A stretch of DNA of 64,000 nucleotides from Tabrizicola caldifontis (GTDB lineage Bacteria; Pseudomonadota; Alphaproteobacteria; Rhodobacterales; Rhodobacteraceae): positions 1 through 64,000 of the forward strand of contig NZ_SIJH01000004.1 in the NCBI RefSeq assembly GCF_004762095.1, written 5' to 3'. Below the pieces are notes generated by a model. The model was not told the DNA's origin and ran no database searches. It worked only from the letters and a program-made list of their open reading frames with translations. Positions within the stretch are counted from its first letter, which is position 1, and each line of letters starts with the position of its first letter. Made by a program: the position numbers and the translations under genes. This document shows, in pieces, positions 1-8,076 of this stretch.

Positions 1-534
1 GGCGATGCGGGCGGCCCAGCCCTCCGAGCCATCGGGAACAGCCAGCATGACAGCCATACCCGCATCGCCTGCGCCCAAGCAGCTTCCCACCGACATGGGC
101 GCATTGAAAAGAGGTAAGGCGGCATGAACACCAAGCTGCATGCCGTCACCGACGCCGAAGGTCGTCCGATCCGCTTCTTCATGACCGCAGGCCAGGTCAG
201 CGACTACACAGGTGCGGCGGCGCTGCTGGGTAGTTTGCCAAAGGCAGAATGGCTGTTGGCCGACCGGGGCTATGACGCCGACTGGTTCAGAGATGCGTTG
301 AAAGACAAGGGGATAAAGCCCTGCATCCCGGGCAGGAAGTCGCGCGGCAAACCCATCAATCACGACAAGCGACGCTACAAACGACGCAACCGGATCGAGA
401 TCATGTTCGGTCGGCTGAAAGACTGGCGCAGGGTTGCCACCCGCTATGACCGCTGCCCAAAGGTCTTCCTCTCAGCCGTCGCACTCGCCGCAACCGTCAT
501 GTTCTGGCTATGAATGGAGAACGAGTCCTGACCC
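1..534 (+). mobile_element. IS5-family insertion sequence, right part only
   Basis: The window opens inside an IS5-family element. The transposase C-terminal half is intact from 124. The bases before it read on only in another frame (open from 2 to about 124), so the transposase is either split by a one-base change near 116-118 or relies on a -1 frameshift there. After the stop at 513 comes GAGTCCTGACCC (523-534), then TA, which fits a right terminal inverted repeat beside the TA target favoured by the IS427 subgroup. The left end lies outside the window, so the repeat cannot be matched. The element sits directly downstream of the LuxR-type gene's 3' end. Confidence 0.75.
124..513 (+). CDS. 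IS5-family transposase, C-terminal half
   Basis: This 129-residue product carries the C-terminal half of an IS5-type DDE transposase, which cuts and joins the element's DNA ends. The second catalytic aspartate lies in ADRGYDADWF and the glutamate in RNRIEIMFGRLKDWRR, a hallmark of the IS427 group. The first catalytic aspartate would be upstream. In this frame a TAA stands at 115-117, so the ATG at 124 is only the first available start. It is not evidence of an independent protein. The preceding codons of the neighbouring frame (ending near KRGKAA) would join well to GGMNTKLH after a one-base shift. Family identity is clear. Whether it still moves is doubtful. Confidence 0.8.
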   Translation: MNTKLHAVTDAEGRPIRFFMTAGQVSDYTGAAALLGSLPKAEWLLADRGYDADWFRDALKDKGIKPCIPGRKSRGKPINHDKRRYKRRNRIEIMFGRLKDWRRVATRYDRCPKVFLSAVALAATVMFWL

Positions 535-574
535 TAGGACGTCATGCAGTTGCCATGTATACTGGGACGCTTAA

Positions 575-1366
575 CTAGATCCGCCCCAGCGTCTGGATGA
601 AGCGCGAGAACAGTTCTCCCTGCGAACTGATGCGCAATTTCGCATAGATGTTGCGGCGGTGAATCCGGACCGTGCCCGGCGAAATGCCCAGGATCCGGCC
701 GACCGCTTCGGCCGAGTGGCCCTTCAGCGTGTGCTCGACTATTTCCCGCTCGCGCGCGGTCAAGACACCGTCGCCGAAACTCTGGAACGACCTTTCGATC
801 TCGGTCCGCATGGCAGGGCCATCCGCTCCCTGCGACACAGCACCGAACCGCGCAGGCAGATCGGCCCAATGGCGCCGGATCGAGGCCTCGACGACCGGGC
901 GCACGTCTTCCAGTGCCTTCATCTCGCGCAAGGTAAATGGCCTTTCATCGCGCATCAGCGACAGCACGACCATGGCCCCCCCGGGTATATCGATGAAATA
1001 GCCGATCTCCTCAGCCAGCCCCGTCTGGATGTAGTAGTTGCGGAAATATTCGCCCTGATAGAAGCGGTCGGGCGCCAGATCGCGCATCCGGTACAAGCCC
1101 GCCTCTACAGGCCGCGTCGCGGCAAGGTAGAAGGGGTCCAGCAGATAGGGACCTTCCTGATAGTCGGTCACGAACACCTGTCGCTTGGTGGCCGGAAAAT
1201 CGTCATACAGATCAAGCGGCCGGTCCTGCCCCCGGTAGCCGAAGACCACCGTATAGGTATAGGGCGCCATGGCCTGCAATAGGCCGGTAAGAGCGGGGGC
1301 GAAGCGGTCCCCGCCGATCGCCGCGATCATTGCGCCGGTTCGTGACAGCAGACTCGCCCTATCCAT
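575..1366 (-). CDS. LuxR-family (GerE HTH) transcriptional regulator
   Basis: This 263-residue DNA-binding regulator has a C-terminal LuxR/GerE helix-turn-helix at about residues 198-250 (LTAREREIVEHTLKGHS, then GISPGTVRIHRRNIYAKL). The N-terminal part is a GAF/PAS-like sensory region without the conserved acyl-homoserine-lactone pocket signature, so a quorum-sensing role is not supported, and no luxI lies nearby. The ATG at 1366 is preceded by a good ribosome site (GAGGGGG); a further in-frame ATG lies at 1384. The gene is divergent from the polyamine-type ABC transporter operon across 97 bases. In Rhodobacterales such regulators often sit next to amine or opine transporters, so control of that operon is the natural inference. 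Confidence 0.85.
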   Translation of the reverse strand: MDRASLLSRTGAMIAAIGGDRFAPALTGLLQAMAPYTYTVVFGYRGQDRPLDLYDDFPATKRQVFVTDYQEGPYLLDPFYLAATRPVEAGLYRMRDLAPDRFYQGEYFRNYYIQTGLAEEIGYFIDIPGGAMVVLSLMRDERPFTLREMKALEDVRPVVEASIRRHWADLPARFGAVSQGADGPAMRTEIERSFQSFGDGVLTAREREIVEHTLKGHSAEAVGRILGISPGTVRIHRRNIYAKLRISSQGELFSRFIQTLGRI

Positions 1367-1388
1367 TTCGCGCCCCCTCAGCATTCCG

Positions 1389-1455
1389 ATATGCCATTTG
1401 TGGTATATACATCCTTCGGCATCGTTTCTACGCTGAACCACATCTAAAGGCATAT
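1389..1455. promoter_or_regulatory. Divergent promoter region with imperfect inverted repeat
   Basis: Between the LuxR-type gene and the transporter ATPase gene two arms face each other: ATATGCCATTTGTGGT (1389-1404) and ACCACATCTAAAGGCATAT (1437-1455). The arms also hold the direct repeat GGTATATAC / GGCATATAC. A -10-like TATACT (1453-1458) lies only a few bases before the start codon at 1466. The geometry fits a two-half-site operator for the divergent regulator. Binding is inferred, not shown. Confidence 0.5.
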
Positions 1456-1465
1456 ACTCGGCGTG

Positions 1466-2587
1466 ATGGAAAGCAAACTGAAACCTGCCTCGGAGGAGAG
1501 GGACGCCCCGATCGCCGAGCTTCGCGATGCAAGCAAGCACTACGGCGCCGTCGTCGCGGCCGAGGGCCTGAACCTGGCGATCCGCCGGGGCGAGTTCCTG
1601 TCGTTCCTGGGCCCGTCGGGCTGCGGCAAGACGACGGCGCTGCGGATGCTGGCGGGGTTCGAAAGCCCGACCTCGGGTGACATCCTGCTGGACGGGCAGC
1701 GCGTCAATGACGTGCCGCCGCACCAGCGGCCGGTGAACATGGTCTTTCAGCACTATGCGCTGTTCCCGCATCTGACCGTGGCGCAGAACATCGCCTATGG
1801 CTTGCGCCAGCGCCGCCCCCGCCCGCCCGAGGACGAAATCTCCCGCGCCGTCGAACGGGCGCTGGAAACGGTGCGCCTGCCCGGCTTCGGACCGCGCCGC
1901 ATATGGGAAATGTCGGGCGGCCAGCAGCAGCGCGTGGCGCTGGCCCGCGCCATTGTCAACCAGCCCAAGCTTCTGCTGCTGGACGAACCGATGGCCGCGC
2001 TGGACAAGAAGCTGCGCCGCGACATGCAGATCGAGCTTCAGACCCTGCAGCGCCAGCTTGGCATTACCTTCATCCTTGTCACCCACGACCAGGAGGAGGC
2101 ACTCTCGATGTCCGACCGGATCTGCATCATGCGCAGCGGGCGGATCGTGCAGGTGGGCAGCCCGCGCGAATTGTACGACCGGCCCGCCAGCCGCTATGTG
2201 GCGGATTTCGTGGGAAAGTCCAACTTCTTTCCCGGCACCGTCACGGCAGTCTCTGCCGGCCGGACGGAACTTGCCGCTGCGGGGGGACACGTGATCGCGG
2301 GACTTGCCCCGGTCGGGATTGCCGCAGGCCAGCGTGCCAGCGCGAGCCTGCGGCCCGAGCAGATTGCCCTTACCCGCAAACCCGCCGGCCACGCCCTTCC
2401 GGTCACGGTGGTCAACCGCATCTTCCTGGGCGAACATACCGAGTATCTCGTCCGAAATGGCGATCTGGGCGAATTCCTCGTGCTCGTGTCACGCCAGGCA
2501 GAAGCCAGCGAAGGCGGGTTCGAACCGGGCGATCAGGCCTTTGCATCATGGTCCGAAGGGGCGGCGCTGATCCTCGAGGATGACTGA
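1466..2587 (+). CDS. potA: Polyamine-type ABC transporter, ATP-binding protein (PotA-like)
   Basis: This 373-residue ATPase energises uptake of a spermidine/putrescine-class substrate at the inner membrane. It has the nucleotide-binding domain first (Walker A GPSGCGKT at about residue 50, signature MSGGQQQR, Walker B LLLLDEP, switch H in LVTHDQEEA), then a TOBE-type C-terminal regulatory domain. Both length and domain order fit PotA. A GTG at 1463 directly precedes the ATG at 1466, and no clear ribosome site is visible. A -10-like TATACT ends 7 bases upstream, so a leaderless transcript is possible. It overlaps the region before the binding-protein gene and heads a four-gene transporter operon. 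The exact substrate (polyamine, opine or related cation) is not determined. Confidence 0.9.
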   Translation: MESKLKPASEERDAPIAELRDASKHYGAVVAAEGLNLAIRRGEFLSFLGPSGCGKTTALRMLAGFESPTSGDILLDGQRVNDVPPHQRPVNMVFQHYALFPHLTVAQNIAYGLRQRRPRPPEDEISRAVERALETVRLPGFGPRRIWEMSGGQQQRVALARAIVNQPKLLLLDEPMAALDKKLRRDMQIELQTLQRQLGITFILVTHDQEEALSMSDRICIMRSGRIVQVGSPRELYDRPASRYVADFVGKSNFFPGTVTAVSAGRTELAAAGGHVIAGLAPVGIAAGQRASASLRPEQIALTRKPAGHALPVTVVNRIFLGEHTEYLVRNGDLGEFLVLVSRQAEASEGGFEPGDQAFASWSEGAALILEDD

Positions 2588-2618
2588 AGGACAACAGGAA
2601 CCAACTGGGAGAATGACG

Positions 2619-3779
2619 ATGACAGACCGGAATGACTTCATCTCGCGCGAGAAATTCATGGCCGAGCTCTATCGCTACAAGAAGGGCTCGGTCACGCGGC
2701 GGCACTTCCTGGGCGTGACCGGTCTGGGGGTGGCGACCAGCGTGCTGGGTGCCGCGATGCCGGGCCTGCGCTCGGCCGCCCGGGCCCAGGGCTCGATCGG
2801 CGACCGCGTGGTGGTAGCCAGCTGGCCCAACTATCACGATCCTGCCAATTTCGAGGCCTTCACCGCCGAAACCGGCGCGGCTGTCGATCTGAACGTCTTC
2901 GGCTCGAACGAGGAGATGCTGGCCAAGCTTCAGGCTGGCGGTTCGGGCTGGGATGTGTTCGTGCCCACCAACTACACGATCTCGACCTATGTCGAGGAAG
3001 ACCTGATCGAACCCCTCGACCTGTCCAAGCTGCCGAATTACGACCCCGCCAGCTTTGACGCCCGCTTTGCGGAAGCAGGCACCGTGAACGGCGTGGTCTA
3101 TGCCGTGCCGCGCAACTGGGGCACCACCGGATTCGTGGTCAACACCAGCATGCTGGGCGACCTGCCCAAGCCGACGACCTGGAAGGAATTCTGGGACATG
3201 ACAAAGGCCGAATTCTCGGGCCGGACGATGGTGCATGACTATCAGCTGACCACCATCGGCAATGCGCTGAAATATTTCGGCTATTCCTTCAACTCGATCG
3301 ATCCGAAGGAGCTGGCCGATGCCGAAAGGCTGCTCCTTGAGGTCAAGCCCCACCTCTTCGGCATCAACTCGGACTATCAGCCCTCGATGAGGTCGGGCGA
3401 TGCCTGGATGTCGATCGCCTGGACAGGCGACGGGTTGCAGCTGCACCGCGACATGCCGGAGATCGACTATGTGCTTGGGAAGGAAGGCGGCGAACTGTGG
3501 TCCGACTTCTTCGCCATTCCGAAGGGTGCCCCGCACCGCGATGCGGCCTATGCGCTGATCAATTACCTGCTCACGCCCGAGGTGAACGCGAAAGAGGTGA
3601 TGTTCCACGGCTATCCGGTGGCGGATGCCCGCGTGAACGCCATCCTGCCGCCCGAGATGCTGAACGACCCGATCATGTATCCGGCGCAGGAACTGCTGGA
3701 CGCGCTGGAATTCGGCGCGGCCGTCACGCTGACAGACCCCAACCGCGCCGAGCTGATGGCGCGCTTCAAGTCCGCGTAA
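2619..3779 (+). CDS. Polyamine-type ABC transporter, periplasmic binding protein (PotD-like), Tat-exported
   Basis: This 386-residue extracytoplasmic solute receptor belongs to the spermidine/putrescine-binding family. Residues 27-50 form a twin-arginine signal (TRRHFLGVTGLG, then a hydrophobic run and cleavage near ARAQG), so the protein should be folded before export by Tat. That is unusual in well-studied enterics but common in this family in alphaproteobacteria. The ATG at 2619 is chosen because GGGAGA lies 6-10 bases upstream; the ATG at 2613 is too close to it. The gene follows the ATPase by 31 bases and precedes the permeases by 4, so it is co-transcribed. The substrate is inferred from family only. 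Confidence 0.9.
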   Translation: MTDRNDFISREKFMAELYRYKKGSVTRRHFLGVTGLGVATSVLGAAMPGLRSAARAQGSIGDRVVVASWPNYHDPANFEAFTAETGAAVDLNVFGSNEEMLAKLQAGGSGWDVFVPTNYTISTYVEEDLIEPLDLSKLPNYDPASFDARFAEAGTVNGVVYAVPRNWGTTGFVVNTSMLGDLPKPTTWKEFWDMTKAEFSGRTMVHDYQLTTIGNALKYFGYSFNSIDPKELADAERLLLEVKPHLFGINSDYQPSMRSGDAWMSIAWTGDGLQLHRDMPEIDYVLGKEGGELWSDFFAIPKGAPHRDAAYALINYLLTPEVNAKEVMFHGYPVADARVNAILPPEMLNDPIMYPAQELLDALEFGAAVTLTDPNRAELMARFKSA

Positions 3780-3783
3780 GACC

Positions 3784-4638
3784 ATGCAGCGGCAGGCCCT
3801 TCGCACATGGCTTTTCCTTGCCCCCGCCGGGGCATGGTTCCTGTGCATGCTGGTCCTGCCGCTGATCGTCGTATTTGTCTATTCCTTCGGCGAACGGGGG
3901 GCGGCGGGCGGTTATGCGCCCGCCTTCACCTTCGACAATTTCCTGAACCTCGGCAGCCGCTGGGCCGCCTTCAAGAACACGCTCATCCTGGCGCCCCTCG
4001 GCACGCTGATCTGCCTGCTGATCGCCTATCCCCTGGCCTATTTCCTTGCGCTGAAGACCTCGCCGCGGTGGAGGACGGTCCTGCTGATCCTGGTGATCGT
4101 GCCGTTCTGGACCTCGATTCTGATCCGCAGCTATGCCTGGATCTATCTTCTGGGTGGCCAGGGCATCCCGGCGCTTCTGAACGCCCTCGGGCTTGGCAAT
4201 CCCCGGCTGATCAACACGCCCTTCGCGGTGCTGGTGGGGATCGTCTACGGCTACCTGCCGCTGATGGTCTTTCCGATCTACGTCGCCCTGGAACGCCTGG
4301 ACAAACGCCTGCTGGAGGCCTCGTCCGACCTTGGCAGCCCACCGTGGCGCAGCTTTCTGCAGGTCACTCTGCCACTGTCCATGCCTGGCGTGGCCACTGG
4401 CTGCATGCTGGTCTTCATCCTGCTGATGGGTGAATTCCTGATCCCGGCGATGCTGGGCGGGGGCAAGGTGTTCTTCATCGGCAATGCGCTGGTGGACCTG
4501 TTCCTGCAGTCGCGCAACTGGCCCTTCGGGTCTGCTGTCGCCGTGGCGCTTGTGCTTGTGATGCTGATCACGGTTCTTGCCTACATGCGTTTCACTCGCC
4601 GCTGGGCCGGCGGGCGCGACGACGTGTCCTTGATGTAG
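3784..4638 (+). CDS. potB: Polyamine-type ABC transporter permease 1 (PotB-like)
   Basis: This 284-residue inner-membrane protein has about six hydrophobic segments. The permease EAA loop that contacts the ATPase lies around residues 180-200 (EASSDLGSPPWRSFLQVTLPLS), matching the binding-protein-dependent permease family (BPD_transp_1). The N-terminal segment is followed by a short periplasmic stretch, as in PotB. It begins 4 bases after the binding-protein gene and is followed 11 bases later by the second permease; together these form the heterodimeric channel. Confidence in family is high; the substrate follows from the operon. Confidence 0.9.
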   Translation: MQRQALRTWLFLAPAGAWFLCMLVLPLIVVFVYSFGERGAAGGYAPAFTFDNFLNLGSRWAAFKNTLILAPLGTLICLLIAYPLAYFLALKTSPRWRTVLLILVIVPFWTSILIRSYAWIYLLGGQGIPALLNALGLGNPRLINTPFAVLVGIVYGYLPLMVFPIYVALERLDKRLLEASSDLGSPPWRSFLQVTLPLSMPGVATGCMLVFILLMGEFLIPAMLGGGKVFFIGNALVDLFLQSRNWPFGSAVAVALVLVMLITVLAYMRFTRRWAGGRDDVSLM

Positions 4639-4649
4639 GGGCCTGCGGT

Positions 4650-5465
4650 ATGAGACTTTACGCCCTTGCCGTCTATCTGTTCCTCTACATCCCGATCGGG
4701 GTGATCGCACTGTTCAGCTTCAATGCCGGACGCCACGCGGCACAGTTCCAGGGCTTTTCGACCCAGTGGTACGGCAAGGCGCTGTCCAACCCCTTCGTGA
4801 TGGACGCGCTGCAGACCAGCCTGACCGTGGCCCTTGCTTCGGCGCTGCTGGCAACCCTCTTCGGAACCATGGCAGCCCTAGCCCTGCAATCGGTCAGGGG
4901 GCGGGTGCGCATGGCCTTTGACGCGCTGATCTACATCGCGGTCATGGTGCCGGGGATCGTGATCGGCATCGCCACGCTGATTGCGTTGGTCACGCTTTTC
5001 GGCTGGCTGAACCCTCTGATCGAGGCGCTGTGGCCCTTGGCCGGGAAGGCACCGCAGCTGTCGCTGGGCTATGGCTCGCTGATCGCGGCGCACGGGCTGT
5101 TCACCATGGCGCTGGTCATCATCATCGTGCGGGCCCGGATGGCCGGCATGGACCGCAGCCTGATCGAGGCTTCGGCCGACCTTGGCGCTACGCCGTGGGG
5201 CACCTTCCGCCAGGTGACACTGCCGCAGATCTTCCCCGGCATCCTTGCGGGGTTCCTTCTTGCCTTCACCTTCAGCTTCGATGACTTCATCATCGCTTTC
5301 TTCGTGGCCGGGTCGCAGACCACGCTGCCGGTCTATGTCTTTTCCTCGATCCGCCGCGGCGTCACGCCGGAAATCAACGCGATCGGCACGATGGTGCTTG
5401 CCGTCTCGCTGGTCATGCTGATCGCAGCGCAGGCCATCCTGCAACGCGGACGCAAGGCGGCATGA
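4650..5465 (+). CDS. potC: Polyamine-type ABC transporter permease 2 (PotC-like)
   Basis: This 271-residue inner-membrane permease is the partner of the preceding PotB-like protein. Six hydrophobic segments are visible, with the EAA loop around residues 170-190 (EASADLGATPWGTFRQVTLP) and the motif FSFDDFIIAFFVAG typical of PotC. The stop at 5463-5465 lies within the leader of the SDR gene, whose best start is 5483, so the dehydrogenase is probably translated from the same transcript. Confidence 0.9.
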   Translation: MRLYALAVYLFLYIPIGVIALFSFNAGRHAAQFQGFSTQWYGKALSNPFVMDALQTSLTVALASALLATLFGTMAALALQSVRGRVRMAFDALIYIAVMVPGIVIGIATLIALVTLFGWLNPLIEALWPLAGKAPQLSLGYGSLIAAHGLFTMALVIIIVRARMAGMDRSLIEASADLGATPWGTFRQVTLPQIFPGILAGFLLAFTFSFDDFIIAFFVAGSQTTLPVYVFSSIRRGVTPEINAIGTMVLAVSLVMLIAAQAILQRGRKAA

Positions 5466-5482
5466 TGCCAGGGAGTTCCCGG

Positions 5483-6241
5483 ATGCTTCTTCAGGATCGC
5501 GTGGCCTTCGTGACTGGGGGCGGTTCCGGCATCGGCCGGGCCGGGGCCCTTGCCATGGCCGCCGAGGGTGCGCTTGTCATTGTGACCGACCGAGACGGCG
5601 ACCGGGCGCGCGTCGTCGCCGAAGAGATCGCGCAAAGCGGCGGCCGGGCCGAGGCGCTGGCGCTGGATGTCAACGACGACGACATGCTTTCGGCAGAGAT
5701 TGCTGGCACGGCAGCCCGGCACGGGCGGCTGGACATCCTGCATTCGCATGCCGGCATCCAGATTCCGGGACGGCTGGAAGAGGTGACGCCCGAGCAGATG
5801 GATGCCTCCTGGCGGCTGAACGTGCGATCACATTTCGTGGCGGCACGGGCGGCCATGCCGGTGATGAAGGCGCAGGGCAAGGGCTCTATCATCATCACGT
5901 CGTCGAACTCGGGCGTGCAGTATGACCGCGGGATGATCGCCTATGCGACGACAAAGCATGCTGTGATTGCCATGACGCGGCAGATGGCGGTGGACTACGC
6001 ACGCCACAATGTTCGCTGCAATGCGCTGTGTCCCGGCTTCGTTGACACCCCGTTCAACGACGGTTTCGAACGCCAGATGGGCGGCCGCCGCGCGCTGGAG
6101 GATTACGTCGCCCAAGCCATCCCGATGGGTCGCTGGGGCACGCCGGAAGAAATCGCCCACGGGATCGTCTTTCTTGCCTCGGACCAGTCGGCCTTCATGA
6201 CCGGCCATGCCCTGGTCATCGACGGCGCGGAATGCCTTTAG
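5483..6241 (+). CDS. SDR-family oxidoreductase
   Basis: This 252-residue short-chain dehydrogenase/reductase probably acts on a small alcohol or carbonyl compound with NAD(P). It shows the cofactor motif TGGGSGIGRAG at about residue 12, catalytic serine in IITSSNSG, YATTK for the Tyr-Lys pair, and the structural Asn in RLNVRSHF. The usual NNAG motif reads SHAG here, which is odd for the classical subfamily. The ATG at 5483 is picked because GGGAG stands 7 bases before it. ATGs at 5462 and 5465 overlap the permease stop and lack a ribosome site. As last gene of the transporter operon it may process the imported compound or an aldehyde derived from it; this is inference. Confidence 0.85.
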   Translation: MLLQDRVAFVTGGGSGIGRAGALAMAAEGALVIVTDRDGDRARVVAEEIAQSGGRAEALALDVNDDDMLSAEIAGTAARHGRLDILHSHAGIQIPGRLEEVTPEQMDASWRLNVRSHFVAARAAMPVMKAQGKGSIIITSSNSGVQYDRGMIAYATTKHAVIAMTRQMAVDYARHNVRCNALCPGFVDTPFNDGFERQMGGRRALEDYVAQAIPMGRWGTPEEIAHGIVFLASDQSAFMTGHALVIDGAECL

Positions 6242-6304
6242 GCGGACGGAAGGGCATAAGATGGACGCCAGGCGCGGTCTCAACCAGACCCGACAGACAG
6301 ACGA

Positions 6305-6326
6305 AAGGCCCCGACTTCGGGGCCTT
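6305..6326. terminator. Bidirectional hairpin terminator
   Basis: AAGGCCCC (6305-6312) and GGGGCCTT (6319-6326) form a perfect 8-bp stem with a 6-base loop. It lies between the convergent ends of the SDR gene (6241) and the DUF4167 gene (6352). The A and T flanks make it usable from both sides. Confidence 0.75.
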
Positions 6327-6351
6327 GTCATTCCTGTGCCGGCTGTTTGGG

Positions 6352-7041
6352 CTATTCGGCCGCTTCTTTAGGCGGCTCGCCGTCCGACTTGCTTTCGGAC
6401 TTGCCTTCCGACTTGGGCTTGCGCGGTCCCCGCGGGCGGCGGTTCTGGCTGCGCTCCTCGCGCGTTTCGGCAACAGCGGACTCGGCCCGCGCCTCGGCCA
6501 CGGGCTCGGCAGGTTCGGCACGGGGGCGCGGTGCAGACTCGGGCGTTTCGATCAGGCTGCTGCCTTCGTCGCTGCCAAGGTCGATCACATCCACCACGCG
6601 CGGCTGGTCTGCACCGCCGGAATCGCGATCATCGCGAAACTCGCGGGCAAAATCCTGACGCCTTTCGCAGCGATCGCCCCGATCACGACCGTCGCCCTGA
6701 CGGTCGGCGCGGAAGCCGTGCCCCCCGTTCTGGCCGCCATGCTGCCCGCCGTTGCTTTGGGCCTGCTGCTGGCGCGCCTCTTGCTCGGCCGCCATCTCGC
6801 GCATCGCCTCGGCCAGCATGCGCGTGTAATGTTCGGCATGCTGCAGGAAATTCTCGGCCGAAACCCGGTCGTTCGACAGCTGCGCATCGCGGGCGAGCAT
6901 CTGGTATTTTTCGATGATCTGCTGCGGCGTGCCGCGCACCTTGCCCTCAGGACCCGAGGAATCGAAGACGCGGTTGACAATGTTGCCGAGGCTGCGCGGG
7001 CGGTTCTGGTTGGAACGCGAGCGTTTCTTGGAAGAGCGCAT
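6352..7041 (-). CDS. DUF4167 domain protein
   Basis: This 229-residue protein is of a family restricted mainly to alphaproteobacteria. The N-terminal 75 residues are the conserved DUF4167 part (basic start MRSSKKRSRSNQNRPRS, then QQIIEKYQMLARDAQLSNDRVSAENFLQHAEHY). The rest is low-complexity, rich in Q, G, R, D and E with a run of S/K/E at the end, probably disordered. Such charged basic ends suggest nucleic-acid or ribosome association, but no function is established. It is transcribed in the same direction as prmC-prfA upstream, separated by 180 bases. Confidence 0.85.
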   Translation of the reverse strand: MRSSKKRSRSNQNRPRSLGNIVNRVFDSSGPEGKVRGTPQQIIEKYQMLARDAQLSNDRVSAENFLQHAEHYTRMLAEAMREMAAEQEARQQQAQSNGGQHGGQNGGHGFRADRQGDGRDRGDRCERRQDFAREFRDDRDSGGADQPRVVDVIDLGSDEGSSLIETPESAPRPRAEPAEPVAEARAESAVAETREERSQNRRPRGPRKPKSEGKSESKSDGEPPKEAAE

Positions 7042-7072
7042 CTTGTCCTTTTGATGGCTTTGGCCCGCGACC

Positions 7073-7091
7073 GCTGCCCGCCACGGGCAGC
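7073..7091. terminator. Perfect hairpin between prmC and DUF4167
   Basis: GCTGCCCG, loop CCA, CGGGCAGC form an 8-bp stem 130 bases past the prmC stop and 32 bases before the DUF4167 start on the minus strand. No T run follows, so it may be a weak terminator or a 5' mRNA structure of the DUF4167 transcript. I see no gene in the 180 bases here. Confidence 0.35.
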
Positions 7092-7221
7092 CTGAATGAA
7101 GTCAGCAAGGCCGGCATTGGGCTGGGGCAGGTTCGACCCCGCCCGAAGCTTGGGTCCAGTAATCACAGGCCACGGCGGCTGACAAGCGATAAATTCAACC
7201 GCCTTGCGAATTCGGCGGCGC

Positions 7222-8076
7222 TCAGGCAGCGATGCAACGGTTGCCAACGGGCTTTTCTGCCGCCACCACGCGGTCGCGTCCGTCGAGGTCAGTCAGGATT
7301 CGCACATCCGTAAGCCCAGCCTCGCGGAACAGTGCGGCCACCGCCTGCCCCTGTGTCGGCCCGATCTCGACCAGAATACGCCCGCCCGCCATGAGTCTTG
7401 CCACCGCGCCGCCTGCGATGGTGCGGTAGGCATCCAGTCCATCGCCACCGGGGGTCAGCGCGAGATGCGGCTCCCAGTCGCGCACCTCGGGGGAAAGCCC
7501 CTCCATCTCGGCCTGGGCGACGTAGGGCGGGTTGGCCACGATCAGGTCGAAGACCCCATCAACGGCGGAAAACCAGTCCGACCGCAGGAACCGCGCCCGG
7601 TCGGACAGGCCAAGGTTGCGTGAATTTTCCATCGCAACCGCAAGCGCAGCCTCGGAAACATCGACACCCAATCCCTGGGCATCGGGGGTTTCGCTGAGGC
7701 AAGACAGAAGGATGCAGCCGGTCCCGGTGCCAAGGTCGAGAATTCTGCGAAAGGGGCGGGACAACGCCTCGGCGACCAGCACCTCGGTCTCGGGGCGGGG
7801 GTCCAGAGTGTCACGGGTGACGCGGAACGGCAGGCCCCAGAACAGCCTGCGCCCGGTGATCTGCGCAACCGGCTGGCGAGCGATGCGCGCAAGCAGTGCC
7901 TCCTCGTATGCCCGCGCTTGCGGCGCGGTCATCTCGTCGGGCAGGTGCAGGGTCAGGCGGTCGGGCGACACGGCCAGCGCATGGGCCAGCAACAACCGTG
8001 CATCGCGGCCCGCGTCCTCTACCCCCGCTGCGGCCAGCCGGGGCACGGCCGAGCGCAACGCCTCGGCCGCTGTCAC
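7222..8076 (-). CDS. prmC: Release factor glutamine methyltransferase PrmC
   Basis: This 284-residue S-adenosylmethionine-dependent enzyme methylates the glutamine of the GGQ motif in peptide chain release factors, raising termination efficiency. The N-terminal helical domain binds the release factor. The SAM site is seen in [13 protein letters not shown], and the catalytic NPPY motif binds the glutamine side chain. It starts with GTG at 8076, overlapping the prfA TGA by four bases (GTGA), so it is translationally coupled to its own substrate's gene, the usual prfA-prmC arrangement. Confidence 0.95.
   Translation of the reverse strand: MTAAEALRSAVPRLAAAGVEDAGRDARLLLAHALAVSPDRLTLHLPDEMTAPQARAYEEALLARIARQPVAQITGRRLFWGLPFRVTRDTLDPRPETEVLVAEALSRPFRRILDLGTGTGCILLSCLSETPDAQGLGVDVSEAALAVAMENSRNLGLSDRARFLRSDWFSAVDGVFDLIVANPPYVAQAEMEGLSPEVRDWEPHLALTPGGDGLDAYRTIAGGAVARLMAGGRILVEIGPTQGQAVAALFREAGLTDVRILTDLDGRDRVVAAEKPVGNRCIAA

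Noticed and set aside
575-1366. Quorum-sensing receptor role for the LuxR-type protein
   Set aside because: The N-terminal part lacks the recognised acyl-homoserine-lactone pocket and there is no luxI in the window.
7120-7150. T-arm-like GGTTCGACCCC suggesting a tRNA
   Set aside because: No matching 5-bp stem, anticodon arm or acceptor pair can be drawn around it.
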